A stretch of DNA of 64,000 nt from Rebecca billardiae RCC1528 (Eukaryota; Haptophyta), in assembly GCA_965240325.2 (NCBI GenBank), contig OZ251225.1, forward strand, positions 2,914,001 through 2,978,000. Reading direction: 5' to 3'. The position numbers were made by a program, and so were the translations under genes. Position 1 is the first letter of the stretch, and each line of letters starts with the position of its first letter. Below, in pieces: positions 1 through 11,335 of the stretch. The notes under the pieces are model-generated. The model had not been told where the DNA came from and did no database searches. It saw only the letters and a program-made list of their open reading frames with translations.

Positions 1-599
1 CCAGTGCACGGAGGCGGCGCGCTGCTCCGCCGAGGCGCTGCGCGCGCGGCCCTCCTTCGGCGCCAACTCCACAGAGCGCGCGCCGCCGCCGCCGCCGCCA
101 CCCCCGCCGCGCCCGTGCCGGCCCGCGGCAGCCGCGCCGCGCGCCGCCGCGCGCTCGACGGCGGAGAGCATGAGTGCAACCTTTGCCTGGCATTCAGCTG
201 TCTCCAGTCCCGGCGCGGAGCGGAGGGCGAGGCGGCCGCACGCCCACGCGCACAGCGCGAGCGGGCCCGCCTCGTGCGGCAGGAACACATGCAGCCCCTC
301 CCACTCCGCCACGATCTCGAGCCGCTGCGACCCAAACAGTAGCACAGGGCCGCCGGCGCGCGACGGCGGCGCGGGCGGCGCCGAGGGCGGCGGCGCGGCC
401 GGCGGCGCGTGCGGCCGCGAAGCGGCGGAGGCGGGGACGCCGAGGGCGGGGGCGTCGGTGCGTGGCTGCGCGGGACTGCCGCCCACGTGCACGCCGCCGC
501 CGCCGCCGCCCGCCCCCGCCGCCTCCTCCTCCTCCTCCTCGCTGCCCACAAACCCCACCTCCGCCTCCGCCTCCGCCGCCGCCGCCGCCGCCGCCGCCT

Positions 600-630
<31 letters not shown>

Positions 631-2147
631 CAGCAAATCGCCCGGCCGCGGCGCGCGGGCGCCGGAGCGGAGGAGCGAGGCGGGCGCGGTGCCCGCGCGG
701 CCGAGCGTCGCGGCGAGCGAGCGCGCCGCCGCCGACGGCGTCGGCGTCGGCGGCGGCGCGTCGGGGCCGCGACGCTCGGCGGAAGCGGGCGGCGGCGGCG
801 CGCGGCCGCGGCCGCGCCACCGCAGCGGCCGCCAGCCGCCACCGGACTGCATACGCGCCGCCGCGCGCGCGCCCGCCGGCGCGGCGGCGTTGGCGCGCGG
901 CGGTCGGCGCGGCGGCGGCGGCGCGAGCGCGCGCTCCGCCGCCGCCACCGCCTCCGCCGTGCACGCCCGCCCCGCGCCGCACCCGCCCTCCTCCGCCTCC
1001 GCCTCCGCCGGCGGCAGCGCACTCCCCGCGTGGAAATCGAACGCTCGTGCGCACGGCGCCACGGCGTCAAGCCACGCCGCCGCTTCAAGAAGCGGCGCTG
1101 GGGAGGCGAAGAGGGCGAGGTGGCGCACGCCGAGGTGGAGGGCACGTCCGCCGTGCACGCGCCGCTGCAGCGAGAACTCCACCATCGGCGGCGGCCCCTC
1201 GGCGTCGACGCCGCTCCCGCCGGCCGCGCGCGCGGCGGCGGCGCCGTTCGCGCCGCCGCCTGCGCCGCCGCCCGCGCCGCCGTCGGCGGCCGCGCCGCCC
1301 GCGGCGCCGCTTGGACGAGGCACGTCGTCGTCGTCGTCGTCGTCCTCGCCCTCGCCCTCCTCGCCGGCGCTGCCGTCCCGCCCGGCGACGGGCGCGTGCG
1401 TGCGCCCGACCAGCTCGACGCACGAGATGGCGGCGGCGGCGGCGGCGGCCGCCGCGTTCGCCGCGGCCGCCGCCGCTCGGCGCGAGGATGGGCGGGAGGC
1501 TCGGGCGGAGGGCTCGCGCGGCGGCGGCGTGGCGGCGGCGGCGGCGGCTGCGGACGCGTGCGCCTCGCGCGCGTTCGCCGGCGCGCTGCCCGCCGCCGCG
1601 CGGACGCTGCCCACGCGCACGCTCAGCGCCATCGTCGGCGCCTCAGCCGCCGCGCCCGCCGCCAACTCGGCGTGAGCCGCCGCCGCGTCGACGCCGTCGC
1701 TGCCTGCTGCGGCCGCCTCGGCCGCCAGGGCGGCGGCGCGGCGCGCGGCGACGGCGGGTGCGGCGTAGGGCGAGCGCGCGCCGATCTCAAGCACGAGCTC
1801 GTGCGCGACGTGCTCCGCCTCCACCACGGCGCACAGCCGCTGCGGCCGCGGCGGCTGCGCCGGCGGCGCCGGCGGGCGGCCGCGCGGCGGCGTGCTCGGC
1901 GGCCCTCGCGCGCCGCCCGCGCCGCCCGCGCCGCCCGCGCCGCCCGCGCCGCCCGCGCCGCCCGCGCCGCCCGCGCCGCCGCCGTTGGCCGCGCTCGTCT
2001 CGAGCACGTCGACGACGAGGCGCTCGACGCGCACGCCCAGCTCGAACGCCGTCACCAGCCGGTGCGCCCACTCCAGCTCCTGCGCTAGCTCGAGCGCCGG
2101 GCCGGCGCGCAGCCGAGCGGTCCGCAGCGACACGCGCCGAGGCGCGC

Positions 2148-2243
<96 letters not shown>

Positions 2244-4140
2244 GGCTCGCGCCGGGCCGCGCGGGCGCGCCGTTGCGCGGCTTCGGCTCGGCGGAGGGCG
2301 GGCGCACGCCCGGCCTCGGCGCCCCGAACGCCGCGCCGCCACAGCCGCCGCCGCTCGCGCTCGCCTGCCAGGCGGCATCGGCCGCGCCGGGCAGCGGCGG
2401 CGGCAGCGGTGGCGGCGCGGCGTCCGCCAAGCCCTCACCCGCGGCCGCGGCGGCCGCGGCTGCGACGGTGGCGGCGGTCAGCGGCCTCGACGGGTCCCAG
2501 CGGTCGCCGTCGACGGTGTGCAGCGCGGAGAACGCGTCCGCGAGCGTGTGCACGCGCACCAGCTGGTCGAGCGCCACCGCCGCCGGCAGTGGTGCCGGGG
2601 TGGCGCCACCGGCGCCGGCGGCGGCGGCGGCGCCGCCGCCGCCGCCGGCTCGCGCCGCGCCGCCGCGCTTGCCGCGGCTTCGGCGGCTCTCCTGCGCGGC
2701 GCGCGCGTGGAGCCGCGCGAGGAGCGAGGCGGTGTGCGGGTCGAGCGCGCGCGTGCACGCCTCGCCCGCGAACTCCTCCGCCACCGCCGCCCACCACGCG
2801 TAGTAGCAGCGGCTGATACCTCCCACATCTCTCACTGCCGCGGCGGTGTGCATGTCAGCACGCACGCGGACGGCGCGCGCGCTCGCGTCGACGCGGATGC
2901 GCGGGAGGAGGGTGACGACGGCGCGGAAGGCGTGCACGGTGATCACGGCGGGCGCGGCGTGCACCGTGCCCTCCACCGGCTCGGCCTCGGCGCGCGCCGC
3001 GTCGCCACGCTCCGCCGCGCCGCCCGCGCGACCATCAGCGCAGCCGCCGCCATCCGTACTTGCCCGCGCGCCGCGCTCGGCTGCGGAGCCGCTCGGCTCG
3101 GGCAGCGCGCGCGGCGCGTCGGGCGCGGCGCCGCCCACGCCCGCGAGCACGAGCGCACGAGCCGCCACCAGCGCGCGCTCCGCGCCCGCGCGCAGCGCCC
3201 GGACTAGTCCGGTAAACTCGTGGGCGGCCGACACGGCGGCGGCGCCTGCGGCAGCAGGGTCGGCCGACGCCGCGCGCGCCGCGGCGTCGGCGGCGTCGGC
3301 GACGGCGGCGGCGGCGTGCGCGAGCGGCCCGGCGGCGTGCGTATCGGCCGGCCCACCCTCCGCCGGGTCGCGCAGCAGCTCCACCGCCTCCGCCGCCACC
3401 TCCACCACCGCGGGCACGCAGCCCAGCATGGAGGCGGGCGCCGTGTCGTGCGGGCGCGTCCTGAGGCGCATGCGGCGCACGCGCTGCCAGACGAGGCCGC
3501 GGGGCTCGGCGGCGGCGGGCGCGCGGTGCGCGGGCGAGATCGGCCCGACCGGCGCGTCCATCAGCAGCAGCTCCGCCTCCTCCACGTCCACACGCACGCG
3601 GTTCACGAGCGAGTCGACAAGGCGAATCCAGAGCGCGCGGCGCGCGCGCAGTGCGTACGCCGGGCCGCCGGCGAGGTGCTCGTCGAGCAGGTGGCGGAGG
3701 TGGCCGACGCGCCAGGTGCGGCTCGCGCCGAGGTACTCCCGCGCGCCGCGCCGCCCGCCCATCCACCCGTGCCGGCTCTTGGGCACGGCGCCGCGCATCG
3801 TCAGCCGGTTGGCGCGCACGTGCACATACGCGAGCGACCACGGGATGATAAACTCGAGCGAGTCTCCCCACGCGGTGTCGACCTCGGCGGCGAAGATGTA
3901 GATGATCCAGTACGGCCACTGCGCCATCCAGCGCGTCATCTCCCACCGCTCGAAGCATAGCACGAGCCCCTCGCGCCCGAGGCGCGAGCTGAAGCTGAAC
4001 GTGGGCCGCAGCACGTTGGCGCGCGCGAGCAGCCAGCGGAAGAGCTTCTCGAGCACGGCGTCACGCACGCGCACGGCGAGGGCGACGAGGGCGAAGAGCC
4101 CGAGCGCCAGCAGCGCGACGGGCGGCGCGTACAGGAGCAT
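1..4140 (-). CDS. VPS13/chorein-like bridge lipid-transfer protein, 5' part (runs off the window)
   Basis: One open frame runs from the ATG at 4140 to base 1 without a stop (1,380 codons), so the 3' end lies outside the window. The N-terminus has a hydrophobic helix (about residues 5-27), then a chorein-like pattern: a GDSLEFIIPW segment near residue 90 resembling the VPS13 G-x-L-x-L-x-IPW signature, and LVDSLVNRVRVDVEEAELLL near 180 resembling the VPS13 'NN-I-I-V-H-RYE' strand. Farther on, HLGVRHLALFASPAPLL and LFGSQRLEIVAEWEG look like repeats of the hydrophobic groove. VPS13-family proteins carry lipids in bulk at membrane contacts; the N-terminal helix suggests ER anchoring, as in other bridge-like proteins (inference). 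Gly, Ala and acidic low-complexity blocks interrupt the conserved parts. It is divergent from the PXMP4-like gene, with about 214 bp between start codons. The family is fairly sure; the subfamily is not. Confidence 0.62.
1909..1984. repeat. Tandem 9-bp GC repeat inside the VPS13-like gene
   Basis: About eight copies of a 9-bp unit (GCGCCGCCC) in register. The unit length keeps the reading frame, so it codes for a Gly/Ala-rich linker in the minus-strand protein. Confidence 0.8.
2152..2242. repeat. (GCC)n trinucleotide microsatellite coding for polyglycine
   Basis: About 30 uninterrupted GCC/GGC units. In the minus-strand gene frame they encode polyglycine. Copy number is probably polymorphic and assembly length here is uncertain. 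Confidence 0.85.
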
Positions 4141-4354
4141 GGCGTGCCGCGAGCCGTGGCGGCAGCGCGGCTCCTGCCACCACCGTCGGCTCGCGAGTCC
4201 GCCGACGACTCGAATGAGAATGGCGGCGGCAGAAGGACTCTTCTTCTCTGTGCTGCTGCTGTGCGTCCATCTTGGGCGCCATCGTCACCGCGAACGCATC
4301 AGACTCCTTGCGCCGCCGGCCAGGCTGCCTCGTGGGCAGCGCGCGGCAGGCAGC

Positions 4355-5065
4355 ATGGACGAGCTCACGGCCGAGCTCGTCTCTGAGCCGCTCGAGTCGG
4401 CGCTGCGCGGCGCCGTGTACGGCGCGAAGATCCGCGGGCCGCACGCGCTCGTCATGGCGCTCGTCTTCGGCCGCCACTCGCCGCGCCGGCTCGCGCGCGG
4501 CGTGCTGCGCGCGACCGCCTCGCACTCGCGCCGCCTCGCCGTCTTTGCGCTGTGCTACAAGCTGCTGCACGGCGCGCTCGCGCGCGCGCTCGGGCAGGCG
4601 CGCTCGCGCGCGGGCGCCTTCGTCGCCGGCTGCGCCTGCGGCGCGTACGTGTGGGGCGACGACACGCCCATCAACACGCAGCTCAATCTGTACCTGCTCG
4701 CGCGCGTGCTGGTTGGACTCACTCGCGCGGGCGCGGCGCGCGCGGGCGTGGGCGGCGGGAAGGCGTGGTTCAGGCTGTGGAGCGCGGCGATGTGGGGCGC
4801 GGTGATGTGCATGTTCGAGGCCGACTCCCTGCACCGCCACATGCAGCCCTCGCTCGTCTCGTCGATGAAGTACATCTACGAGCCTCGCGAGCACGCCGCG
4901 AGCGCCGCGGACGTCGCGCGCGGCGGCGGCGCGCGCGGCGCGGCGACGGACGGCGAGGGCAGGCTGGTCGAGCTGCGCGACGTGGTACCGACCGCGCTGG
5001 TCTGGCTTGTCAACGCGCTCCTCGCGCGCCGTGCCGACGCCGAGCGCGCGCGCTTGCGCGGCTGA
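4355..5065 (+). CDS. PXMP4: Peroxisomal membrane protein 4-like (PXMP4/PMP24, Tim17-related)
   Basis: Single exon, 236 aa from the ATG at 4355. The start matches the family: LRGAVYGAKIRGPHALVMAL near residue 15 is the hallmark N-terminal helix. Further conserved blocks are CYKLLHGAL, the GDDTPINTQLNLYLLARVL helix around residue 108-125, and near the C-terminus LHRHMQPSLVSSMKYIYE. PXMP4 is a small multispanning protein of the peroxisomal membrane with a glycine-rich Tim17-like fold; its biochemical role is not settled. A longer reading with upstream ATGs exists (for example 4220) but adds residues not seen in the family. It is divergent from the VPS13-like gene and may share its promoter region. 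Confidence 0.88.
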   Translation: MDELTAELVSEPLESALRGAVYGAKIRGPHALVMALVFGRHSPRRLARGVLRATASHSRRLAVFALCYKLLHGALARALGQARSRAGAFVAGCACGAYVWGDDTPINTQLNLYLLARVLVGLTRAGAARAGVGGGKAWFRLWSAAMWGAVMCMFEADSLHRHMQPSLVSSMKYIYEPREHAASAADVARGGGARGAATDGEGRLVELRDVVPTALVWLVNALLARRADAERARLRG

Positions 5066-5500
5066 CCCAGTGCCGACTCATAGCGCCGGCGGCGGCAACG
5101 ATGCCGACGCGCAGCGTAACGACGTAACGTCGCGGCTGCTCACACTGTGAGCATTCTTAGTGTCAGTGACGATGATCATGTGGCTGTGAGGCCACCGGGT
5201 TGGTCACTGCATGGGAGATACAGCAGCCGTTAATAATAAAGAATCGAGATTATCACTCAGCAGTGGTGTCAAATCTGCGTGCGGCGAAGACGATCGACAT
5301 CAGCCACAAGGCCGTCGTCCGGACTCGATCGCGCCGGACGAGTTCAGTCGTTACCGTACGATTAATGGCGGGCCGTATTAGAATAAATCTTGCATGTCGC
5401 CTCAATCAAAGCGACGATTGCCGGCTCATCTCAGCACCCCTTGTTGACGCCGGCCCGGCTGTACTCGGCGTCGACGATCGCGTGCTCGCGTTCGTGTGCG
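5066..5500. other. Intergenic, no gene seen
   Basis: Less GC-rich than the flanks, with no frame that looks coding. It holds the 3' flank of the PXMP4-like gene and the probable promoter of the metalloprotease. No repeat recognised. Confidence 0.5.
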
Positions 5501-8500
5501 ATGCGGCTTCTCGCGTTCGCCCTCGTCATCCTCGCGCTCTCGCCCGCGGATGGCGCGTGGGCGAGCCCGCACCTCGAGTGGCGCTACGCCTGGCACCCCG
5601 GCTTGGAGAAGCAGGTGATGTCCGCAGCCACCGCCTCGCCCGTCGTGCCAGACGAGCCGGCACTGACCGCAGAGGAGCTCCGCGTCTTCACGCCGTACGC
5701 GCTGGCCATTCTCGCCGGTGTTCAGACGCTGCGCGACGTGATCGAAGAGCCCCTGCTTGTGCGCTGGCTCACGGACGAGATCATCGAGGCGCTCGTCGCC
5801 GTCGACGAGATGTATGTCGAGGGCCACTTCCGGCTCTGGTGCGAGACGCGGCCGGGCACGGACGAGGCGCAGCTCACCGCCGAGCAGCTCCGAGACGCGT
5901 GCGACAGGATGCCGGCGGACGCGCCGCGCGTGGGCGATGTAGACGCCGGCGATGGTGGCGAGCAGTCGACCAGCGCGGTCATCATCCCAGTCGTGATCAC
6001 CGTCTTTGCGCCGACCGACCCGTCCATCGATGTGCCATCAGAGCGGCATGTGCGGAACAACTTCGCGCAGCTGAACAACATCTTCGGCGGGTTCCAGTGG
6101 CGCGAGGGCTACGCCAACACGCGCACGCCACCGCGCGACGGGCCGCGCCCTGACACACGGCTGCGCTTCGAGCTGTCCGCTCTCAAGTTTGTGAGTAATC
6201 CAGAGTACGCGGAGTGCCCGCACGCCGCACTGCGAGCTGACCACGACGGATCGTACGGTGCGATGCTGCGATCATGTGTGCGTGAGATCGGCGCCTGGAT
6301 GCGGAGTGGCTGGTGAGCGACACGCCCCCTGCTGAGTCCGCCCCCGCCCGCACGTGCACCCGTGCTGCCAACCCAGGCTTTCCTGGCACCGACGTGATCA
6401 ACGTCTTCGTGTGCGATATGAAGGGGACAGCAAGTGGCTACGCTGGCTTCTTCCGCAACGTGTTTCTGGCCACCGCGGAACTGCAGGGCTTGCCCGACCA
6501 GGGGCGGGGGCGGGGGTTGCCCTTTTCTGTAATGTACTCGCAGTCGATCACGCTCGCGCACGAGTTTGGCCACGCGCTGTGCCTGCACCACACCTTCCAG
6601 GTGTGCGGCCGCGCACCCTATGACGCATGGCGACAGGCATGCAGGGTTCACCGCACGGAGCCGTGCCCAGCTGCCTCTCGTGCGAGTGTGCCCCGCCCCT
6701 TACCCTCGCCATGCCCGCCTGCGGCTGCTCGGTGGACCTGCCCCTCTCCACTGCTGCTGCCCCCGCTGCCCCCGCTGCTGCACGTGCAGGGCGAGTGCGG
6801 GCTGGAGGGCGACGAGGTGGGGGACACGCCTTCGGAGCGTCATCCCGCCAAATACCATGATTGCGCACAGCGCGTCGACTGGGACATGGACCTGTACATC
6901 CAAGCCATGGAACGTGATGCTGACGAGATCTTGCACTCGGAGGAGATAAAGCAGTCATATATCTCTCTGTATGCGCGCGCATGCGTGGCCACACTCGCCC
7001 CACCGATGCGCTGTGCAGATGCGCACTGCTCGACGCAGCTGCGCTCGTGACGGCCTGCGCACGGCTGTGTGTGCCCCCGCACCACGGTGCCCGCTGCGCG
7101 CAGGTACCTTGACGCTGGATACACGCCGGAGGAGGCCGAGGCCGCGTACCAGCGATTCCTGGAGCACGCGGAAGATGCACCGAAGCCAGATCGCGAGGAG
7201 ATTGAGTTGATGTTCACCAACGGCAAGGGCCGTCCCCAGCAACCGGACACGTGTCCGACCCTGCCAGGCCTGGATCCGGTGTACAACGTGATGAGTGCGC
7301 GCGCGTGCCATGACGCGTGGCGTGCGCCGCGGCCGCGCGAGTGCTGCCAACGCCACGGCAGCGGCTGCGGCGGCAGCGACACACCGCTGGCGACGGTGCC
7401 CGCCGCTGGAGCCTCGCTCACGGCGGCCGCGTTTGCCCGCGCGCTCACCCGTTGCGTGTGCGCGGCGCTTGCGTGCAGGCTACAGCTCGTGTGGCGTGCG
7501 CTTCAGCGACGGCCAAATCCGTCGGATGCACGCCTTCGGCGACGGGTCCGGCCCGCTGGGCTGGTGGTCTCACAGGCGCTCGCTCTTCGATCCATCCGCT
7601 TTTCGGCAGCGCTGGTGGGTTGTCGGCATTGGCAAGTGTTCAGCCGCCCAGCCCGCGGTGCAGCAGGACGCGGAGCACCTCTCCGCATGCCTCGCGCTCG
7701 CCGAGCGCACGGCGCCGAGCGCCGGCGAAGCCGTCGCCGCGTTCCGATCGAGCGGCGCTGGCTCCCCCGGCGAGTGCATCGTCCACGTGGACGGCGGCGC
7801 GTGCCGTGCCGGCAGCGAGTTGGATGACGACGGCAGCCGCTGGCTGACGTACGCGCCCCGCTTGGCCGCTGCCGCCGAGCTCGAAGGCGGGTGGGTGGCA
7901 GGCTCAGGCTCGACCGCCGCGGTGCACCACTCCACGCGTGCGCTCGAGCCGGGCGCGCCGCTGGTGGTCTACATCGTCCAAGACCCGTTCCTCACCTCCG
8001 ACGACAACTGGGCCGCGCTGTACGAGGAGGGGGCGCCGCCGTCGTCCAGCGCGACGCCGGTGGGCGGCGTCGAGTGGAAGCTGGGAGAGCTGCCCGTGGA
8101 TGGCGCCGACGAGACCGGCCACCGGCTCACGCGCAGGCTGGAGATCTCCGCGCCCGCGCAGGCGGGCGTGTACGCCGTCCGGCTGCACTGCTGCGGCGGC
8201 TACAGCAGCCTGCTCGGCGAGCGCGAGGCGAGCGCCGCTCGGTTCCTCGTGAGCGAAGACCCGGCCGAGCGCGCGGCGTTTGAGGCGGCGGTGGCGCGGG
8301 AGGAGGGCCCGGGCGGGGCCACGGATTCCACGCCGCCTGAGCCCACGTCGTCGTCGTCGGGCTCGATTGCAGTCGCCCTCTTGGCCATCGTTGCGCTGGT
8401 CGTTGGCGTGTACGCGGCCGACCACAAGGGGTGGCTGCCTGCGTGGCTCAAGCCATACGTGCCGCCGCTGCCGCCGTGGGTGCTCGCGGCGCTGCCGGCG

Positions 8501-8659
8501 AGTGCACGTCCGCCGCCGACTGGCAGCGCTGGGCAGCAGCCGCAGCCGCCAAGGGGAGGCGCGTCTGCAGCAGCTGCCGGGAGCGCGCCGCGCGCGCCGC
8601 CGCCGACCGCGAATACGCCTGCCGCTGGGGGCTGCCTGCCCTGTCTGCCAATGGTGTAG
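5501..8659 (+). CDS. Pappalysin-type (M43) metalloprotease with signal peptide and C-terminal membrane anchor, five exons
   Basis: Proposed exons are 5501-6281, 6377-6600, 6790-6968, 7104-7294 and 7479-8659. They sum to 852 codons in one frame ending in TAG. All introns are GT-AG (95, 189, 135 and 184 bp); two are multiples of three. Residues 1-20 form a signal peptide. The zinc site HEFGHALCLHH (about 322-332) fits the metzincin pattern HExxHxxxxxH. The segment CGLEGDEVGDTP follows, and the Met-turn lies in DPVYNVMSY (Met about 458, spanning intron 4), followed by FSDGQIRRM, all typical of M43B. A hydrophobic helix (about 752-773) and a Pro/Ala-rich tail follow, suggesting a type I membrane protein with the protease outside the cell or in the secretory lumen. 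The region between about 500 and 750 carries no domain I recognise. Substrate unknown. Confidence 0.85.
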
Positions 8660-9200
8660 ACGGTCATCATCAGTGTCGTCGTCGCCAGCCCTGATCACGG
8701 CGCTGATGTCGTCCCGCTGATCGGCTGCTGATGAGCCAGTTGACGACCGCCGAATCGGGTCAGCGCTTGGCCGCTTGCTAGTGACGCAATTTGATGCTGT
8801 CGCCAACCAGACGATGGTTATTGGTCCGTGGTCGCCTGCCGACTAATTCTATGATTTAAAGACACAGGCACGAGGGCGCAGCTCTCCTGATTCGTCTGTA
8901 GTGGTACTGGTCGAAGCTTGCAGCAGTGGCAGTGGTGTGAGCGCGTTGATGTTGGTCCCCATGGCGGATGTCGTTGTTGTCGTCGTCCGGACGTCGTCAG
9001 GCCCACCAGGAAGTGCATGGGTACGAAATCAAAGGCGAGGCCGTCGGTCGTCAATTTGACAATTTCATCCCATAATTATTTCAAATCATTTGATGGGGCG
9101 CCTCGCCAGTCGCCATTATTATTGATGAGTTATTGATCGTATCACGCCGACGACGGGCGTCGGCCGGTGGGGCTCGGGCGACCGGCGCCGCCGCACGACG
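8660..9200. other. Intergenic with one dispersed repeat
   Basis: No coding frame seen. It contains the repeat copy at 8842-8901 described separately; the rest is the promoter side of the CrtI-like gene. Confidence 0.5.
8842..8901. repeat. Dispersed repeat, copy 1 (partner at 57594-57670)
   Basis: The stretch beginning ACTAATTCTATGATTTAAAG recurs almost exactly at 57594, followed in both by ACACAGGCACGAG and GGCGCAGCTCT and by TGATTCGTC. Copy 2 has a 6-base insertion and small indels. Both copies are intergenic; class unknown. Confidence 0.8.
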
Positions 9201-11096
9201 ATGGCGCCGTGGACGGCTGCGCTGCCACTGGCGCTGCTGGTGCTGGCACGGCGTGTCGAAGGCAAGCACGTGGTCGTCGTCGGCGCGGGCATGTCGGGTC
9301 TCGCCGTCGCCGGCCGCCTGGCCCGCGCGGGCGTGCGCGTCACCGTGCTCGAGAAGAACGAGCGCGAGCTGCTCGGCGGCCGGCTGGGCGAGCTGAGCGT
9401 CGAGGCGGCGGGCGCGCGCTTCCGCTTCGAGACGGGCGCGTCGCTGCTCCTGCTGCCGCGCGTGTACGCGGAGACGTTCGAGGCTCTCGGCGCGCGGCTC
9501 CCCGACCTCGAGCGCGTGCGCCCCGCGTACCGCGTCTTTCTCGATGACGACGGCGGCGCGGCCGACGAGCGCGCGGACGCTGCCGTGCTGCGCGCGCGCG
9601 GGCCCATCGACCTGGGCGGCGACGAGGACGAGCTCGCCGCGCGGCTTGCGCTGGAAGTAGAGGAGCCCGAGGCGCTGCGCAAGGTGCACGCCTTCTTCGC
9701 CGCGGCGCGCGCCTTCCTCGCGTGCGGCCTCCCGCTCTTCATCGAGGCGCGCGTGCGCACAGGTCTGGCGTCACTCCCCCAGTTCGTGGCGCAGGCGATC
9801 CGGTTCAACCCACTCGGGGGGCTCGACGCGCAGCTGCGCGGCCTGCTGCCCGGCTCGGCACGGCTGCGCGCGCTGCTCTCCTTCGACACGATGTACGTCG
9901 GCCTCTCGCCCACCGCCGCGCCCGCCGTCTTCTCCCTCCTCGCAGCGCTCGCCTGCGACGAGCCGCCGCCGGAAGCCGCTGCTGGCTCGGCTCGGCTCGC
10001 GGAGAGCGGCGTGTGGTACCGGCGGGGCGGCTTCCACGCGCTGGCGAGGGAGCTGGGCGAGGTGGTGGAGGGGCTGGAGGGCGTGCACGTGCGCTACGGC
10101 TGCGCGTGCGCGCGCATCACCACCACGGACCCGCCAGACGACGGCGGCGCCGACGGCGGCGGCGCTCTGGGCCGCGCGCTCCGCGCCGCATGCTCCGCGC
10201 TCGGCCCGAGGCGCGCGCCGCGCGCCACTGGCGTCGAGCTGAGCTCCGGCGAGCGCATCGCGGCTGACGCGGTGGTGTGCACCGTCGATCTGGCGGGCGC
10301 CGAGCCCGCGCTGCTCGGCCCGACCCTCTCGCGCAGCGCGTACGACCCACCGCCCGCGGGCGGCTGGGCGTACTCGTCCTCTGCCGTGACTCTGCTCTGG
10401 GGTGTGCGGCGGCGGGCGGCGGCGGGCTCTGCGGACGACCGCGCGGCCGGCGCGTGCGCGGGCGCGGACACGCGCGTGCTGCGCCACCACAACGTCTTCC
10501 TCGCGGCCGAGCCGGGCGCGGAGGGCGACGAGTCGCGCTTCCGAGCCGCGTGGGCCGGCGTGCTCCCGGACGACGGCTCGCAAGGCACCTTTGCGCCGCT
10601 GCGGCCGCGCGCCGCCTCCTGTCTCAACATGTACGTGTGCGTGTCGGCGCGCACCGACCCGAGCGCGGTGAGCGACGCGGCGGCGTGGGACAACCTGATG
10701 GTGCTCGTGCCCGCGCCCGCGCTGGACGAGGGGTGGAGCGAGGCGCGCGCGCGCGAGCACGTCGACCGCTGGGTGTCCGACGCGCGCGAGGCCGCGCTGC
10801 GCGCGCTCGAGCGCGCGGGCTGCGACGGCCTGCGCGACTCAATCGTGCACGAGACAGTGATCGACCCGCTCGCGTGGCGCGAGCGGCACGGGCTGCGCCG
10901 GGGCGCCGTCTTTGGGCTCGCGCACGGCCTCGGCCAGCTGAGCGTGCTGCGCCCGGCGCAGACCACGCCGCTCGTGCGCGGCGTGCACTTTGCCGGCGCT
11001 TCGACCGCGCCCGGCAACGGCGTGCCCCTCGTGCTCATCAGCGCCGCGCAGGTGTCGCGCACCGTGCAGCGCGAGCTGCAGCTTGGCGACGACTAG
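9201..11096 (+). CDS. CrtI-type FAD-dependent carotenoid desaturase/isomerase-like oxidoreductase
   Basis: Single exon, 631 aa. After a hydrophobic N-terminus (residues 1-22, signal or plastid-targeting) comes the FAD dinucleotide-binding fold VVVVGAGMSGLAVAGRLARA with the acidic LEKN end of strand 2. The C-terminus has VHFAGASTAPGNGVPLVL, the second FAD-contact block typical of CrtI phytoene desaturases, CRTISO and related amine-oxidase-like enzymes, preceded by GLAHGLGQLSVLRPAQ. Length is a little above the usual 490-600. CrtI-type enzymes desaturate or isomerise carotene chains; some relatives act on other hydrophobic substrates, so the exact reaction is not assigned. Ends in TAG. No introns are needed. 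Confidence 0.8.
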   Translation: MAPWTAALPLALLVLARRVEGKHVVVVGAGMSGLAVAGRLARAGVRVTVLEKNERELLGGRLGELSVEAAGARFRFETGASLLLLPRVYAETFEALGARLPDLERVRPAYRVFLDDDGGAADERADAAVLRARGPIDLGGDEDELAARLALEVEEPEALRKVHAFFAAARAFLACGLPLFIEARVRTGLASLPQFVAQAIRFNPLGGLDAQLRGLLPGSARLRALLSFDTMYVGLSPTAAPAVFSLLAALACDEPPPEAAAGSARLAESGVWYRRGGFHALARELGEVVEGLEGVHVRYGCACARITTTDPPDDGGADGGGALGRALRAACSALGPRRAPRATGVELSSGERIAADAVVCTVDLAGAEPALLGPTLSRSAYDPPPAGGWAYSSSAVTLLWGVRRRAAAGSADDRAAGACAGADTRVLRHHNVFLAAEPGAEGDESRFRAAWAGVLPDDGSQGTFAPLRPRAASCLNMYVCVSARTDPSAVSDAAAWDNLMVLVPAPALDEGWSEARAREHVDRWVSDAREAALRALERAGCDGLRDSIVHETVIDPLAWRERHGLRRGAVFGLAHGLGQLSVLRPAQTTPLVRGVHFAGASTAPGNGVPLVLISAAQVSRTVQRELQLGDD

Positions 11097-11220
11097 TATG
11101 GGGGTACAGTACACCATAGAATAGTGTCTCACAGCGGCCTCACCCCCCTGACTGTAGAAGCGTACTGTAGCCGTAGTCAGACAGTAAACCGGTACCAAGG
11201 CCGGTGCTAGTTACTGCATG

Positions 11221-11282
11221 TACAGTTTGCTTCTAAGAATAATGAGAGACGCACACAGCTTGCTCATCAGGCAGGCGAGATT
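11221..11282. repeat. Dispersed repeat, copy 1 (partner at 63397-63445)
   Basis: TACAGTTTGCTTCTAAG, AGAGACGCACACAGCT and CAGGCAGGCGAGATT occur in the same order at 63397-63445, where seven bases between the last two blocks are missing. It sits in the promoter of the sulfotransferase. Confidence 0.7.
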
Positions 11283-11335
11283 GACGCCGCCCGCCAACTG
11301 TCGTCACCGATGGCGGAGCGCCGTCGGACAGTACA

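Noticed and set aside
1912-2242. CRISPR-like array
   Set aside because: The repeats are short uninterrupted GC-rich coding microsatellites without spacers, in a eukaryotic gene.
174-2816. 880-codon plus-strand open frame
   Set aside because: It is almost entirely Arg/Pro/Ala and is the antisense of the VPS13-like gene; the GC-rich sequence lacks stops in several frames. The minus frame has the varied, motif-bearing protein.
6313-6376. Splice donor GTGAGC at 6313 for M43 intron 1
   Set aside because: It leads to the wrong phase for the acceptor at 6376; the donor GTGAGA at 6282 keeps the frame into the conserved INVFVCDM segment.
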